From assembly GCF_030674635.1 (NCBI RefSeq), contig NZ_CP089978.1, positions 434,001 to 498,000 of the forward strand: a stretch of DNA of 64,000 bases, given 5' to 3'. Below the pieces are notes generated by a model. The model was given only the letters and a program-made list of their open reading frames with translations. It was not told where the DNA came from and did no database searches. Source of the DNA: Moraxella sp. ZY210820 (GTDB taxonomy: Bacteria; Pseudomonadota; Gammaproteobacteria; Pseudomonadales; Moraxellaceae). How positions within the stretch are numbered: position 1 is the stretch's first letter; the number at the start of each line of letters is the position of its first letter. This document shows positions 30,507-40,357 of this stretch, one piece after another. The translations under genes and the position numbers were made by a program.

Positions 30507-33413
30507 ATGACAAGCATGAATACAACGATTTGGCAACAAACAAAACAACGTGTTTTTAAATTATCAATGATAGCAACCGCTATAGGAAGTTTGGGTTTAA
30601 CTGCGTGTGCAACTACAACGACACCTGTGCAGAAAGCATCTCAAAATAAAGCTGTTGCGGTACAAGATGTAAACAGTGCAGATTCAGAATATTTAGATGC
30701 GGATAGTTTTGATAGCTTGGAAGGTTTACTTTATGCAACAGATGTACGAGCGGTGGAAAATGACCGTTTAGCAATTTTAAAGCATGGTAATGTATGGAAA
30801 CGTTTGCCTTTAGGCTATGGCATGGGATTAGACAATTTACAACATCCACGTATTTCAGCACAACGAAATTGGTTTATTTCTCGTCAGCCTTATTTAGACC
30901 GTTTAAGTGCTCGTGCCAGTCGTTATTTATTTTATACTGTACGTGAAGCGGAACGCCGTGGTTTACCAACCGAACTAGCCTTATTGCCAGTGATTGAAAG
31001 CTCTTATGACCCAGCAGCTACTAGTTCAGCTGCAGCAGCAGGTTTGTGGCAATTTATTCCATCAACAGGACGTTCTTATGGCTTAACGCAAAACTCAACC
31101 TATGATGGTCGCCGTGATGTTGTCGCATCTACACAAGCAGCTTATGACTTTTTAAGTGCATTATATAATCAGTTTGGTTCTTGGGAATTAGCATTGGCTG
31201 CTTATAATGCTGGACCAGGAACAATTGCTAAAGCCATTAAGCGTAATGAAGAAGCGGGTCTACCAACGGATTATTGGTCATTACGTTTGCCTAAGGAAAC
31301 GATGGATTATGTACCACGTTTTATTGCTGTAGCTCAAATTGTAAAAAATCAAGCAGCTTATGGTGTTGATATTCCTGCGATTGCTAACCGCCCACACTTC
31401 CGTGAAATTATCTTAAGTGAACCGATGGATTTAAATTATGTATCGCAGGTTACTGGTTTAAATCGTGCAGAATTATATGCGTTAAACCCTGGTTATCGTG
31501 GTGATATTATTGATTATTCAAGTTCAATGCGTTTATTAATTCCTGCTGATTTAAATCCCAATATTGATGCTCAATTGAAAGGTAAAGTGGATAATAGTTG
31601 GTTGGCAAAGAAAATAGAAACTAAACCTACAGTCAATCGGGTAACAGGTTCAATAGCAGGACAATTTATTCCTTTGCCGAGTGTGAATCCACCTACGACA
31701 ACACCGATGACGACAGTAAATGCACAACCTATAGCACCAGTAGAGCCACCTATTTCTGATGCTGAACGTGCAAAAATTGCTGAGCTATTGGCGGAAGAAA
31801 CATCAAATACAACATTGATGGCTTCTACGACATCAAATGTTAATACTGTTGAAGGTAAATTTGCTAAACTTGATAATATTATATCTACGACAAATAATAT
31901 CACTCCACCAAGTGAAACATTGACCACATCAGCATCAACTATCGCACCTGCTATTCCTGTAGAACATGATGATGTTGATTTAGAAACAGTTGAAACTAAT
32001 TTAACTGTTGCTGAAAAAACAGGTCAGGAAATTGAAAAAACCTTTAGTTATCCAACCGCTGTTACTGAAAAAATAGCAGAAACGACAGAAGTAGCACAGT
32101 TGAATAAAAATAAAGAGATTATCAAAAAAGAAAAAGAAGTGGTTGTAACTGCACCTAAAGGTAAACGAACCACTTATGTGGTACGTGCAGGCGATAGTTT
32201 AATCAATATTGCTAATCGTTATGGTGTAAATTGGCGTGATATTGCAGAGTGGAATAAGATTGATGCCAATGCTGCATTGTTAGTGGGTACACCTTTGTAT
32301 TTATATAATGCTAAAGTAGTGAATGAGCCTAAACCGACACCTACACCTGTGAAAAAGCCTGAAATTTATACGGTACAAAGTGGCGATAGTTTAAATAGTA
32401 TTGCGAATCGTACAGGTTTAACGGTTAAGCAGCTTGCTGAATATAATGGTTTAACAGTTACGAGTCGTGTGATTACAGGGCAAAAATTGAGTCTTGTTGA
32501 ACCAAAAATACCGCCAAAACCTGTTGCACCTGTCAAACCTATGGTGAAACCAACATCTCCAGTGAATAGTAAAATTGCAACAGAAAGTTATATTGTTAAA
32601 CGTGGTGAAAACTTAATTGGTTTAGCAAGTCGTTATAGTATGACTGCTAAAGAATTAGCTGATTTAACTGATGGCGTGAGTGCTAATAGTATTTTACAAG
32701 CAGGACAAAAAATTAATGTACCTAAAGGTAAAAATACATCAAGTAAAGTACTTGAGACATCAGCGAATGAAAAACGTACAACACATCCAACCAGTCATAC
32801 GGTTAAGTCTGGTGAAACATTAACCAGTATCGCACAACGTTATGCTTTACAATTAAATTATTTAGCTGAATTAAATGGTTTAGAGCGTAATTCTCGTGTG
32901 CGTGCAGGTCAGGTATTAAAATTAACAGGCGATGTACCGAAACAAGTTACTCAACCAAAAGTAACGCCTGCACCAAAAGCGACATCAACATCAAATGCAA
33001 ATACAGCTTATGTTGTTAAATCAGGTGAAACATTGACCAGTATTGCTAAACGAGAAGGATTAACGATTGCTGAATTAGCTGCGGCAAATGGCTTAACGAG
33101 TAAGAGTACGGTACGTAGTGGACAACGTTTAGTGATTCCAAAAGCAACGAAAAAATCTGAACCTGCTAAAGAACCAGCTAAGACATTAACCAAAAAAGCT
33201 GATGAGAAAAAGCCGATTGATAAAAAAGCTGACACTAAAAAAGACAGCAACAAAAAGGCTAAAACGGTCAGCTATAAAGTCAAAAGTGGTGATAGCTTGA
33301 TTGCGATAGCAAAAAAGCATGGTATAACACCTGCTGAATTAGCTCAAATCAATGGCTTAAAATCAAATGCAAGTTTACAATCGGGGACAACTATTCAAGT
33401 ACCAGCGAAGTAA
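30507..33413 (+). CDS. mltD: MltD-like lytic transglycosylase with six LysM domains
   Basis: Outer-membrane lipoprotein that cleaves peptidoglycan. A long signal peptide ends at the lipobox LTAC (Cys about residue 33). The SLT domain (about 140-260) has catalytic Glu in PVIESSYDP, then GLWQFIPSTGRSYGL and ALAAYNAGPG. A Pro/Thr-rich linker follows. Six LysM repeats lie from about residue 552 to the end (starting at YVVRAGDSL, YTVQSGDSL, YIVKRGENL, HTVKSGETL, YVVKSGETL, YKVKSGDSL). E. coli MltD is about 450 residues with two LysM, so this 968-residue form has an enlarged wall-binding tail. Confidence 0.92.
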   Translation: MTSMNTTIWQQTKQRVFKLSMIATAIGSLGLTACATTTTPVQKASQNKAVAVQDVNSADSEYLDADSFDSLEGLLYATDVRAVENDRLAILKHGNVWKRLPLGYGMGLDNLQHPRISAQRNWFISRQPYLDRLSARASRYLFYTVREAERRGLPTELALLPVIESSYDPAATSSAAAAGLWQFIPSTGRSYGLTQNSTYDGRRDVVASTQAAYDFLSALYNQFGSWELALAAYNAGPGTIAKAIKRNEEAGLPTDYWSLRLPKETMDYVPRFIAVAQIVKNQAAYGVDIPAIANRPHFREIILSEPMDLNYVSQVTGLNRAELYALNPGYRGDIIDYSSSMRLLIPADLNPNIDAQLKGKVDNSWLAKKIETKPTVNRVTGSIAGQFIPLPSVNPPTTTPMTTVNAQPIAPVEPPISDAERAKIAELLAEETSNTTLMASTTSNVNTVEGKFAKLDNIISTTNNITPPSETLTTSASTIAPAIPVEHDDVDLETVETNLTVAEKTGQEIEKTFSYPTAVTEKIAETTEVAQLNKNKEIIKKEKEVVVTAPKGKRTTYVVRAGDSLINIANRYGVNWRDIAEWNKIDANAALLVGTPLYLYNAKVVNEPKPTPTPVKKPEIYTVQSGDSLNSIANRTGLTVKQLAEYNGLTVTSRVITGQKLSLVEPKIPPKPVAPVKPMVKPTSPVNSKIATESYIVKRGENLIGLASRYSMTAKELADLTDGVSANSILQAGQKINVPKGKNTSSKVLETSANEKRTTHPTSHTVKSGETLTSIAQRYALQLNYLAELNGLERNSRVRAGQVLKLTGDVPKQVTQPKVTPAPKATSTSNANTAYVVKSGETLTSIAKREGLTIAELAAANGLTSKSTVRSGQRLVIPKATKKSEPAKEPAKTLTKKADEKKPIDKKADTKKDSNKKAKTVSYKVKSGDSLIAIAKKHGITPAELAQINGLKSNASLQSGTTIQVPAK

Positions 33414-33429
33414 ATGAATTGCTAGATTT

Positions 33430-33470
33430 AAAAAATCTCTTGTTGATGTGATATTAATAAGAGATTTTTT
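33430..33470 (+). terminator. Terminator after the transglycosylase gene
   Basis: A 12-bp stem AAAAAATCTCTT and complement with a 17-base loop ending in six Ts. Confidence 0.82.
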
Positions 33471-33532
33471 ATAATTGATTATCTAAATCCAAAATCCACA
33501 AGCATATCATTGGGTAAATATGAGGATGGTGT

Positions 33533-33604
33533 GTAGGGGCAAATAATATTTGCCCAATAAAACATTTGTTTATATCAGTATGGGCGAATGTGATTCGCCC
33601 CTAC
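33533..33604. repeat. Double-hairpin intergenic repeat, copy 2
   Basis: A 72-base element bounded by GTAGGGGC and GCCCCTAC. Hairpins GGGCAAAT/ATTTGCCC (33537-33555) and GGGCGAAT/ATTCGCCC (33582-33600) have the same stems as copy 1 at 22111, but loops AAT and GTG instead of CAC and ATG, and a different spacer. It lies upstream of the yejABEF operon. Confidence 0.85.
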
Positions 33605-33679
33605 GATATTGCTCTAATATCACTCATAAGTCGCTTGTTTTGTGGTTATTTTAAGGTTTTATTAAAATAGCAGAATAAT

Positions 33680-35503
33680 ATGATGAAACAGATTTATTGG
33701 GCATTATGTGGTCTATTATTGAGCGGTATTGCCTATAGTATTCCACAAACCACACCTTATATTGCAGTGCATACTGAACCATTGTATGCACAACATGATG
33801 TTTTACCTTATGCCAATCCCTTAGCAAATAAAGGCGGATATATTAGTTTTTCTGCGAATGGTACTTTTGATACTTTGAATCAATTTAATGGCAAAGGCAC
33901 ATCAGCACAAGGTTTAAATTATTTATTTGATAGTTTGATGGATAGTTCACTGGATGAATCAGGCGTGATGTACCCATTATTGGCGGAGAAAGTCACACTT
34001 GACCCCGATGATTTAAGTTATGTCATTTTTCATTTAAATCCACAAGCTCGTTTTAGTGATGGTTCAGAGGTTACGGCTGATGATGTTAAATTTAGTTTGG
34101 ATACCTTTCAAACTAAGTCAAGTTTCGGTTTGCAAATGTATTTATCTGATTTAGATCGCACTGAAGTATTATCAAAATATCAAGTGAAAGTTTATTTTAA
34201 ATCAAAAAATAATAAAGATTTGGCATTAACTATTGCATCATTGCCGATTTATTCTAAAAAGGATTGGCAAGATAAAGATTTTACTCGTATTACCATGCAA
34301 CCGATTTTAGGTTCAGGACCTTATTTAATTGATAAAATTGATGCAGGACGCAGTATTAGTTATAAACGTAATCCGAATTATTGGGCAAAAGATTTAATGG
34401 TGAATCGTGGGCGTTATAATATTGATAATATTAAATATGTGTATTATCGTAATTTAGAAACCGCTTTTGAAGGATTTAAATCAGGACAATTTACCGTACA
34501 AGAAGAATATTCCGCTCGCCGATGGGTAACAGAATATAAATTCCCCGCAGTGCAGGCAGGTATGGTCGAACAATATAAAGCGGTACATTTTAATCCTATC
34601 AATACACAAAATTTTGTATTTAATCAACGTAAAGCACCTTTTGATGATATTTATTTTCGTCAGGCTTTAACCTATGCCTATGATTTTGAATGGCAAAGTA
34701 AAGCATTATTTTATGGGCAATATCGCCGTTTACAAAGTTATTTTATGAATAGCGAGCTTGAAGCGAAAGGTGTACCTAGTGCGGAAGAAATGGCAATCTT
34801 AACACCATTATTACCACGTTTGCCTAAAATCATGCAAGATGGCATTTTAAATGAATGGCAATATCCTGTTTCTGATGCCAGTGGCTTTAATCGTGATAAT
34901 TTATTAAAAGCACGAGAGATATTGCGTCAAGCAGGTTATTTTGTGCAAGATGGTCGATTATTAGGTAAAGATGGGCAACCGATTAAAATTGAGTTTTTAA
35001 TTCATCAGGAGAATTTAATTCGTACTTTAATGCCTTATGTGCGTAATTTAAAAAAATTAGGTATTGAAGTCAATATTCGTCAAGTTGATTTACCACAATA
35101 TATTGAACGTATGCGTAAATATGATTTTGAAATGACATCAAATGTGATGTTGCAATCATTATCTCCGGGGAATGAACAAGCACAATATTGGGGCAGTCAA
35201 TCCGCTGACCAACAAGGTGCATCTAACTATGCAGGGATTAAAAATCCTGTGATTGATGAGGTTATTCAAAGTATTATTGAAGCACCCAATCGAGAGCAGT
35301 TAATTATTCGTACCAAAGTATTAGATCGTATTTTACGTTCAGGATATTATCATATATTAACGTATGGTAAAGGTGAGAATTGGCTAGCATATTGGAATAT
35401 GTATCAACGTCCACAACGGCAAGCACGTTTAGCCACTGCTTTGGATTATTGGTGGGTAAATACAGATAAAGCCAATGCGGTTGATTTATATTTGAAAAAA
35501 TAA
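33680..35503 (+). CDS. yejA: Periplasmic peptide-binding protein, YejA-like
   Basis: Solute-binding component of an oligopeptide ABC importer, 607 residues, with a signal peptide (about 20 residues, ending AYS). The SBP_bac_5 family layout is clear: the early GTFDTLNQFN segment, LSYVIFHLNPQARFSDGS, VTADDVKFS, and the late CONNECTED run QYWGSQSADQQGASNYAG. E. coli YejABEF imports microcin C and peptides. It starts a four-gene operon with the permeases and ATPase in the same order. ATG at 33680 or the next codon (33683) is possible. Confidence 0.85.
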   Translation: MMKQIYWALCGLLLSGIAYSIPQTTPYIAVHTEPLYAQHDVLPYANPLANKGGYISFSANGTFDTLNQFNGKGTSAQGLNYLFDSLMDSSLDESGVMYPLLAEKVTLDPDDLSYVIFHLNPQARFSDGSEVTADDVKFSLDTFQTKSSFGLQMYLSDLDRTEVLSKYQVKVYFKSKNNKDLALTIASLPIYSKKDWQDKDFTRITMQPILGSGPYLIDKIDAGRSISYKRNPNYWAKDLMVNRGRYNIDNIKYVYYRNLETAFEGFKSGQFTVQEEYSARRWVTEYKFPAVQAGMVEQYKAVHFNPINTQNFVFNQRKAPFDDIYFRQALTYAYDFEWQSKALFYGQYRRLQSYFMNSELEAKGVPSAEEMAILTPLLPRLPKIMQDGILNEWQYPVSDASGFNRDNLLKAREILRQAGYFVQDGRLLGKDGQPIKIEFLIHQENLIRTLMPYVRNLKKLGIEVNIRQVDLPQYIERMRKYDFEMTSNVMLQSLSPGNEQAQYWGSQSADQQGASNYAGIKNPVIDEVIQSIIEAPNREQLIIRTKVLDRILRSGYYHILTYGKGENWLAYWNMYQRPQRQARLATALDYWWVNTDKANAVDLYLKK

Positions 35504-35515
35504 TGAGATATTCCA

Positions 35516-36595
35516 ATGAAAATTTATATTCTTAAACGTTTATTATTGATTATACCAACCTTATTTTTTATTTTATTGCTCAATTTTATTGTGGTACAAA
35601 TCGCTCCCGGTGGACCTGTAGAACAAGCCATTCAACAAGCACAAACTTTTCAGGGCGTGGGCTTACAGCAAAGCGGTGCTGATACCGCAAGTGTTGCACA
35701 AAATACAGTGGGACAATATCAGGGTGCTCGGGGCTTAAGTGATGAAATGGTTGAAAAAATTAAAGCACAATATGGCTTTGATAAACCTGCTCACGAACGT
35801 TTTTGGATGATGCTGAAGGGATATTTAACCTTTGATTTTGGTACCAGTTTTTTTAAAGATAAATCGGTGATTGAATTGATTTATGAAAAAATGCCTGTCA
35901 GTATTTCGTTAGGATTATGGAGTACTTTATTGGTTTATTTAATTTCCATTCCTTTGGGGATTAAAAAAGCCAAACAACATGGATTATTTTTTGATAAATC
36001 AACATCATTATTATTGGCAGTGGGCTATGCCGTGCCGTCATTTGTTTTTGGGATTTTGCTGATTGTTTTTTTTGCAGGTGGTTCATATTTTCAATGGTTT
36101 CCATTGCAAGGTTTAATGTCGGATAATTTCGACCAGCTCTCATTATTTGGTAAAATTAAAGATTATTTTTGGCATATGACTTTACCTTTAATTGCAATGA
36201 TTTTAGGTGGTTTTGCCAGTTTGACTTATTTAACCAAATATTCGTTTATGGAAGAACTCAATAAACAATATGTTCTGATGGCGAGAAGTAAAGGTTTAAC
36301 TGAAAATAAAGTCTTATATGGTCATGTATTTCGTAATGCGATGTTGATTGTGATTGCGAGTTTACCTGAAGTATTGGTAGGTGTATTTTTTGCTGGGAAC
36401 TTATTTATTGAAATTTTATTTAATTTAGATGGTTTAGGTTTATTAGGTTTTGAAGCGATTGTACAACGAGATTATCCTGTGATTTTTGGTACATTATTTA
36501 TTTTTACTTTAATGGGTTTAGTATTACGTTTAATTGGTGATGTGATGTATCAAATGATTGACCCTAGAATTAACTTTGATGCACAGGGGAAATAA
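35516..36595 (+). CDS. yejB: Peptide ABC transporter permease YejB
   Basis: Inner-membrane permease, 359 residues and about six helices, of the DppB/OppB type. The start KIYILKRLLLIIPTLFFILL is typical, and the coupling-helix (EAA) loop appears as EELNKQYVLMARSKGLTE. The periplasmic insert between helices 1 and 2 is long (about residues 30-110), as in YejB. It lies 12 bases after yejA, and its stop is one base before the yejE start. Confidence 0.88.
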   Translation: MKIYILKRLLLIIPTLFFILLLNFIVVQIAPGGPVEQAIQQAQTFQGVGLQQSGADTASVAQNTVGQYQGARGLSDEMVEKIKAQYGFDKPAHERFWMMLKGYLTFDFGTSFFKDKSVIELIYEKMPVSISLGLWSTLLVYLISIPLGIKKAKQHGLFFDKSTSLLLAVGYAVPSFVFGILLIVFFAGGSYFQWFPLQGLMSDNFDQLSLFGKIKDYFWHMTLPLIAMILGGFASLTYLTKYSFMEELNKQYVLMARSKGLTENKVLYGHVFRNAMLIVIASLPEVLVGVFFAGNLFIEILFNLDGLGLLGFEAIVQRDYPVIFGTLFIFTLMGLVLRLIGDVMYQMIDPRINFDAQGK

Positions 36596-36596
36596 A

Positions 36597-37622
36597 ATGA
36601 GTGTTTTTCATATTTCTCCAATGATGAAACAACGCATACAGCGATTTAAAGCAAATCGTTTAGGTTTTAGTTGTTTTATTATTTTTATGCTGATTTTTAT
36701 TTTATCGTTGGGGGTAGAACTAATTGCCAATGATAAACCCATTATCGTACGTTATAAACAAGAAACCTATTTCCCGATATTAAAATCCTATCCTGAAACC
36801 ACATTTGGTGGCGTATTTGAAACTGAAACCGATTATAAAGACCCTGCTGTACAGGCTTTAATTGAGGCTGATGGTTGGGCAATTTCACCGATTATTCCAT
36901 TTTCATATCAATCACCAAATTTAGATTTAGACGTGCCTGTACCATCTCCCCCAACAACACAAAATTGGCTAGGTACAGATGATCAAGGACGAGATGTATT
37001 AGCTCGAATATTATATGGTTTGCGAGTATCATTATTATTTGCTTTTGCTTTGACATTATGTTCTGCTGTTATTGGCATTACTGTTGGTGCAATACAGGGA
37101 TATTATGGTGGTTGGATTGATTTATTTGGGCAACGGATTTTAGAAGTATGGGGTGGATTACCTATGCTTTTTATGGTGATGATATTAGTCAGTATGTTTA
37201 CACCAAATATTTATTGGTTATTTGCTATTATGCTCTGTTTCGGTTGGACAGCATTGGTGGGTTTAGTGCGAGCAGAGTTTTTAAGAATGCGAAATTTTGA
37301 TTATGTTCGCTCTGCTCGAGCATTAGGCGTAAAAGACCATGTGATTATTTTCCGTCATATATTGCCGAATGCAATGAGTTCAACTTTATCACAATTGCCA
37401 TTTATATTAACTGCAAATTTAACCGCATTAACTTCGCTAGATTATTTAGGTTATGGTTTACCACCAGATTCAGCATCATTAGGTGAATTATTATTACAAG
37501 GTAAAAATAATCTTAATGCACCATGGTTAGCATTATCCGCATTTTTTACTTTAGCGATTGTTTTATCATTATTGATTTATATTGGAGAAGCTACCCGTGA
37601 TGCTTTTGACCCAAGAAAATAA
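36597..37622 (+). CDS. yejE: Peptide ABC transporter permease YejE
   Basis: Second permease, 341 residues, of the DppC/OppC type. The helix 1 region (NRLGFSCFIIFMLIFILSLG), the periplasmic domain, the GTDDQGRDVLARILYGLRVSL motif and the EAA-type loop RAEFLRMRNFDYVRSARALGV are all present. I take the ATG at 36597, directly after the yejB stop; a TTG start at 36558 would overlap yejB and adds 13 unlikely residues. The last 23 bases overlap yejF. Confidence 0.88.
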   Translation: MSVFHISPMMKQRIQRFKANRLGFSCFIIFMLIFILSLGVELIANDKPIIVRYKQETYFPILKSYPETTFGGVFETETDYKDPAVQALIEADGWAISPIIPFSYQSPNLDLDVPVPSPPTTQNWLGTDDQGRDVLARILYGLRVSLLFAFALTLCSAVIGITVGAIQGYYGGWIDLFGQRILEVWGGLPMLFMVMILVSMFTPNIYWLFAIMLCFGWTALVGLVRAEFLRMRNFDYVRSARALGVKDHVIIFRHILPNAMSSTLSQLPFILTANLTALTSLDYLGYGLPPDSASLGELLLQGKNNLNAPWLALSAFFTLAIVLSLLIYIGEATRDAFDPRK

Positions 37623-39213
37623 TGCCAATCATGATGTATCTGCATTATTAAGCGTGCATGATTTAAATATTGATTATGCCGATAAAAAATTGGTACAACA
37701 GCTTAATTTTAAAATTTATCCTGCAAAAACATTGGCGATTGTAGGAGAAAGTGGTTCTGGTAAATCGATTAGTAATTTAGCATTATTAGGTTTATTATCA
37801 GCAGATTTAAAAATTACAGGAAAAGCGAATTTTAATCATCAAGGTCAGATGATTGATTTATTATCGATTTCAGCAGAACAACAACGCCATATTCGTGGGC
37901 GTAAAATTGCCATGATATTTCAAGAACCGATGACCGCATTAAATCCCTTACATCGTGTTGAAACGATTATTGGGGAAAGTTTATTATTACAAGGTTATAG
38001 TAAAACTGAAACTCGTGCTAAAGTGATTCAATTATTACACGATGTTGGTATCGCTGAACCTGAAGATAAATTAAAACGCTATCCACATGAATTATCAGGA
38101 GGGCAACGTCAGCGTGTGATGATTGCATCAGCATTGGCATTAGAGCCTGAAGTTTTAATTGCTGATGAGCCAACAACCGCGTTAGATGTAACTTTACAAA
38201 AACAAATATTAGAATTATTAAAACAATTACAGCAACAAAAAAATATGGCAATGATTTTAATTAGCCATGATTTAAATTTGGTAAAACGTTATGCGGATGA
38301 TGTGATTGTCATGCAATATGGACAAGTGGTCGAACAAGGAGAATGCCAAACATTATTTTCTCAACCACAAGCAGAATATACTAAACATTTACTTAATCAA
38401 GATTTTGGGCAAGCATTACCACTGAATCAACAGGCAGAAACGATTTTAAATATTGAACAATTAACGGTTAAATTCCCAATTAAAGCGGGATTATTCAATC
38501 GAATTGTTGATTATTATCATGCAGTTCGTCCATTATCTGTTCAGCTTGTACAAGGAGAAAGTTTAGGGGTTGTGGGTGAAAGTGGTTCAGGAAAAACATC
38601 ATTTGCTTTAGCGATTGCTCGTTTAATTGAAAGTGAAGGCGAAATTATATTATTGAATCAAGATTTAAATCAGTTGAAAGAAAAACAATTACGTCCATTA
38701 CGTCAGCATTTTCAGATTGTTTTTCAAGACCCATTTAGTAGTTTAAACCCACGCATGACCATTGCTCAAATTATTGGTGAAGGATTGCAGGTTTTGGGCG
38801 TAAATAAACACGAGATTCAAACACGAGTTGCCGAAGCATTACAACATGTTGAATTACCTGTAGAATTTGCTACACGTTATCCACATGAGTTATCTGGTGG
38901 GCAAAGACAACGTGTTTCTTTAGCCAGAGCATTGATTTTAAAACCAAAATTGATGATTTTAGATGAACCAACATCCGCTTTAGACCGTACCACACAGCGA
39001 GCAATCGTACAATTATTACGCCATTTTCAACAGCAATTTGGTATTAGCTACATTTTTATTAGCCATGATTTACACGTCATACGAGCATTATGCCAAAACG
39101 TTTTGGTATTAAAAAATAGTGAAGTGGTAGAATATCAGCCGACTGAACAATTGTTTACCTCACCACAACAAGACTATACGAAAATGTTAATTGAAGCGAG
39201 TGGGGTGGAATAA
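37600..39213 (+). CDS. yejF: Peptide ABC transporter ATPase YejF (double nucleotide-binding domain)
   Basis: Fused ATPase, 537 residues, with two nucleotide-binding domains. Walker A motifs are GESGSGKS (about residue 47) and GESGSGKT, two signature motifs read LSGGQRQRV, and Walker B segments are ADEPTTALD and LDEPTSALD. This fused layout is that of YejF/DdpDF-type importers. The start is inside the end of yejE; GGAGA lies upstream. ATG 37600 is chosen, and GTG 37597 is possible. Confidence 0.88.
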   Translation: MLLTQENNANHDVSALLSVHDLNIDYADKKLVQQLNFKIYPAKTLAIVGESGSGKSISNLALLGLLSADLKITGKANFNHQGQMIDLLSISAEQQRHIRGRKIAMIFQEPMTALNPLHRVETIIGESLLLQGYSKTETRAKVIQLLHDVGIAEPEDKLKRYPHELSGGQRQRVMIASALALEPEVLIADEPTTALDVTLQKQILELLKQLQQQKNMAMILISHDLNLVKRYADDVIVMQYGQVVEQGECQTLFSQPQAEYTKHLLNQDFGQALPLNQQAETILNIEQLTVKFPIKAGLFNRIVDYYHAVRPLSVQLVQGESLGVVGESGSGKTSFALAIARLIESEGEIILLNQDLNQLKEKQLRPLRQHFQIVFQDPFSSLNPRMTIAQIIGEGLQVLGVNKHEIQTRVAEALQHVELPVEFATRYPHELSGGQRQRVSLARALILKPKLMILDEPTSALDRTTQRAIVQLLRHFQQQFGISYIFISHDLHVIRALCQNVLVLKNSEVVEYQPTEQLFTSPQQDYTKMLIEASGVE

Positions 39214-39240
39214 TTGTTATTAATTAGTGAGAGATGAGAA

Positions 39241-40245
39241 ATGAAAATTAAAACTTTAAGTGAGTTTGTTGAAGCATTAGCAAAAGTAGGCGAGTGTGAA
39301 AAAGGAAAAACACGATTTTTTCGTGGACATTCTAATATTGATTATAAGTTACAGCCGAGTATTTATAGAAGTAATCATTTAATTGCAAATGAGCATAATA
39401 TTATTAAAGATGTTCTGACAGAGTGTCATGAATATTTTTCTCCACATGATACACTTTTTGATAAATTAGTGAAAATGCAACATTATGGCTATCCAACACG
39501 ATTATTAGATATTACTTATAATGCATTGGTTGCTTTATATTTTTCAGTTTCTAAAATAGACGGAACTGATGGAGAAGTTATTGTTTTTGATATTCCTAAT
39601 GATAAGCTTAAATACCATGATAGTGATACTGTGGCTATTTTATCTGCTATTTCATTACAAGATAAAGATTTTCAATCTGATAACTTATCTATTGAATCAC
39701 AATATAAAATGGGTAGAGAAAAAGTACTACTGTTAAAAGAGGAGCATGAAATGATAGAGTATTTACAAAAAAATAACAATGATTTATTATTAGAATTCCA
39801 ACAAATTATTAAAGAAATGCATGAGTTGCCAAAAGATGAACAATTCAATATTAGTAAGGATATTACTGTGAAAGAATATAATTCACAAAAGCATATTATT
39901 AAATTATTGAATGATGTCAGAAAAGATAAACCTTCTTTTTTACCAATTATACAAAGAGTAGATTTAAGTCGTGTACTATGTGTTAAGCCTAAAGCAAATA
40001 ATTCTAGAATTATTCGTCAGCAAGGAGCTTTTTTGATTTTTGGTATCAATGATAAAAAGATTAATCAAGCTGATTTGAATCCAGAGTGGATAGTTTCTCA
40101 ACAGGAGAAGAAACTGATTATTGATGCTAAATCAAAAGTTAGTATTTTAAATGAATTGAAATCTTTTGGAATTAACCATCAAACTTTATTTCCTGAATTA
40201 GATCAACAAGCTGAACATATTATTGCTCGTTATAAGGAAAGTTAA
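39241..40245 (+). CDS. FRG-domain protein
   Basis: A 334-residue protein with an N-terminal FRG domain, named for its Phe-Arg-Gly motif, seen as FFRGHSNIDYKLQPSIYR (residues 21-38), then KMQHYGYPTRLLDITYNALVALYF (in part), about residues 78-101. No signal peptide or membrane helix is seen. FRG proteins are often found in mobile or defence-rich regions, and their enzymatic role is unsettled. The gene is A+T-rich with many Asn, Lys and Ile codons, sits alone between the yej operon and trpS, and has its own GAGAG box, so it looks acquired. Confidence 0.82.
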   Translation: MKIKTLSEFVEALAKVGECEKGKTRFFRGHSNIDYKLQPSIYRSNHLIANEHNIIKDVLTECHEYFSPHDTLFDKLVKMQHYGYPTRLLDITYNALVALYFSVSKIDGTDGEVIVFDIPNDKLKYHDSDTVAILSAISLQDKDFQSDNLSIESQYKMGREKVLLLKEEHEMIEYLQKNNNDLLLEFQQIIKEMHELPKDEQFNISKDITVKEYNSQKHIIKLLNDVRKDKPSFLPIIQRVDLSRVLCVKPKANNSRIIRQQGAFLIFGINDKKINQADLNPEWIVSQQEKKLIIDAKSKVSILNELKSFGINHQTLFPELDQQAEHIIARYKES

Positions 40246-40310
40246 AATAACCTAGATTTCCAAAAAATCAAAACCCAAAGGTTAGATGTTTAATTTATGG
40301 CATAGTTTAT

Positions 40311-40344
40311 AAAATACACGCTGAAACAATCAACGTGTATTTTT
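40311..40344. terminator. Bidirectional terminator between the FRG gene and trpS
   Basis: A 10-bp stem AAAATACACG and complement with a 13-base loop and a T-run, between convergent genes. Confidence 0.82.
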
Positions 40345-40357
40345 ATTAAAATCTCAA

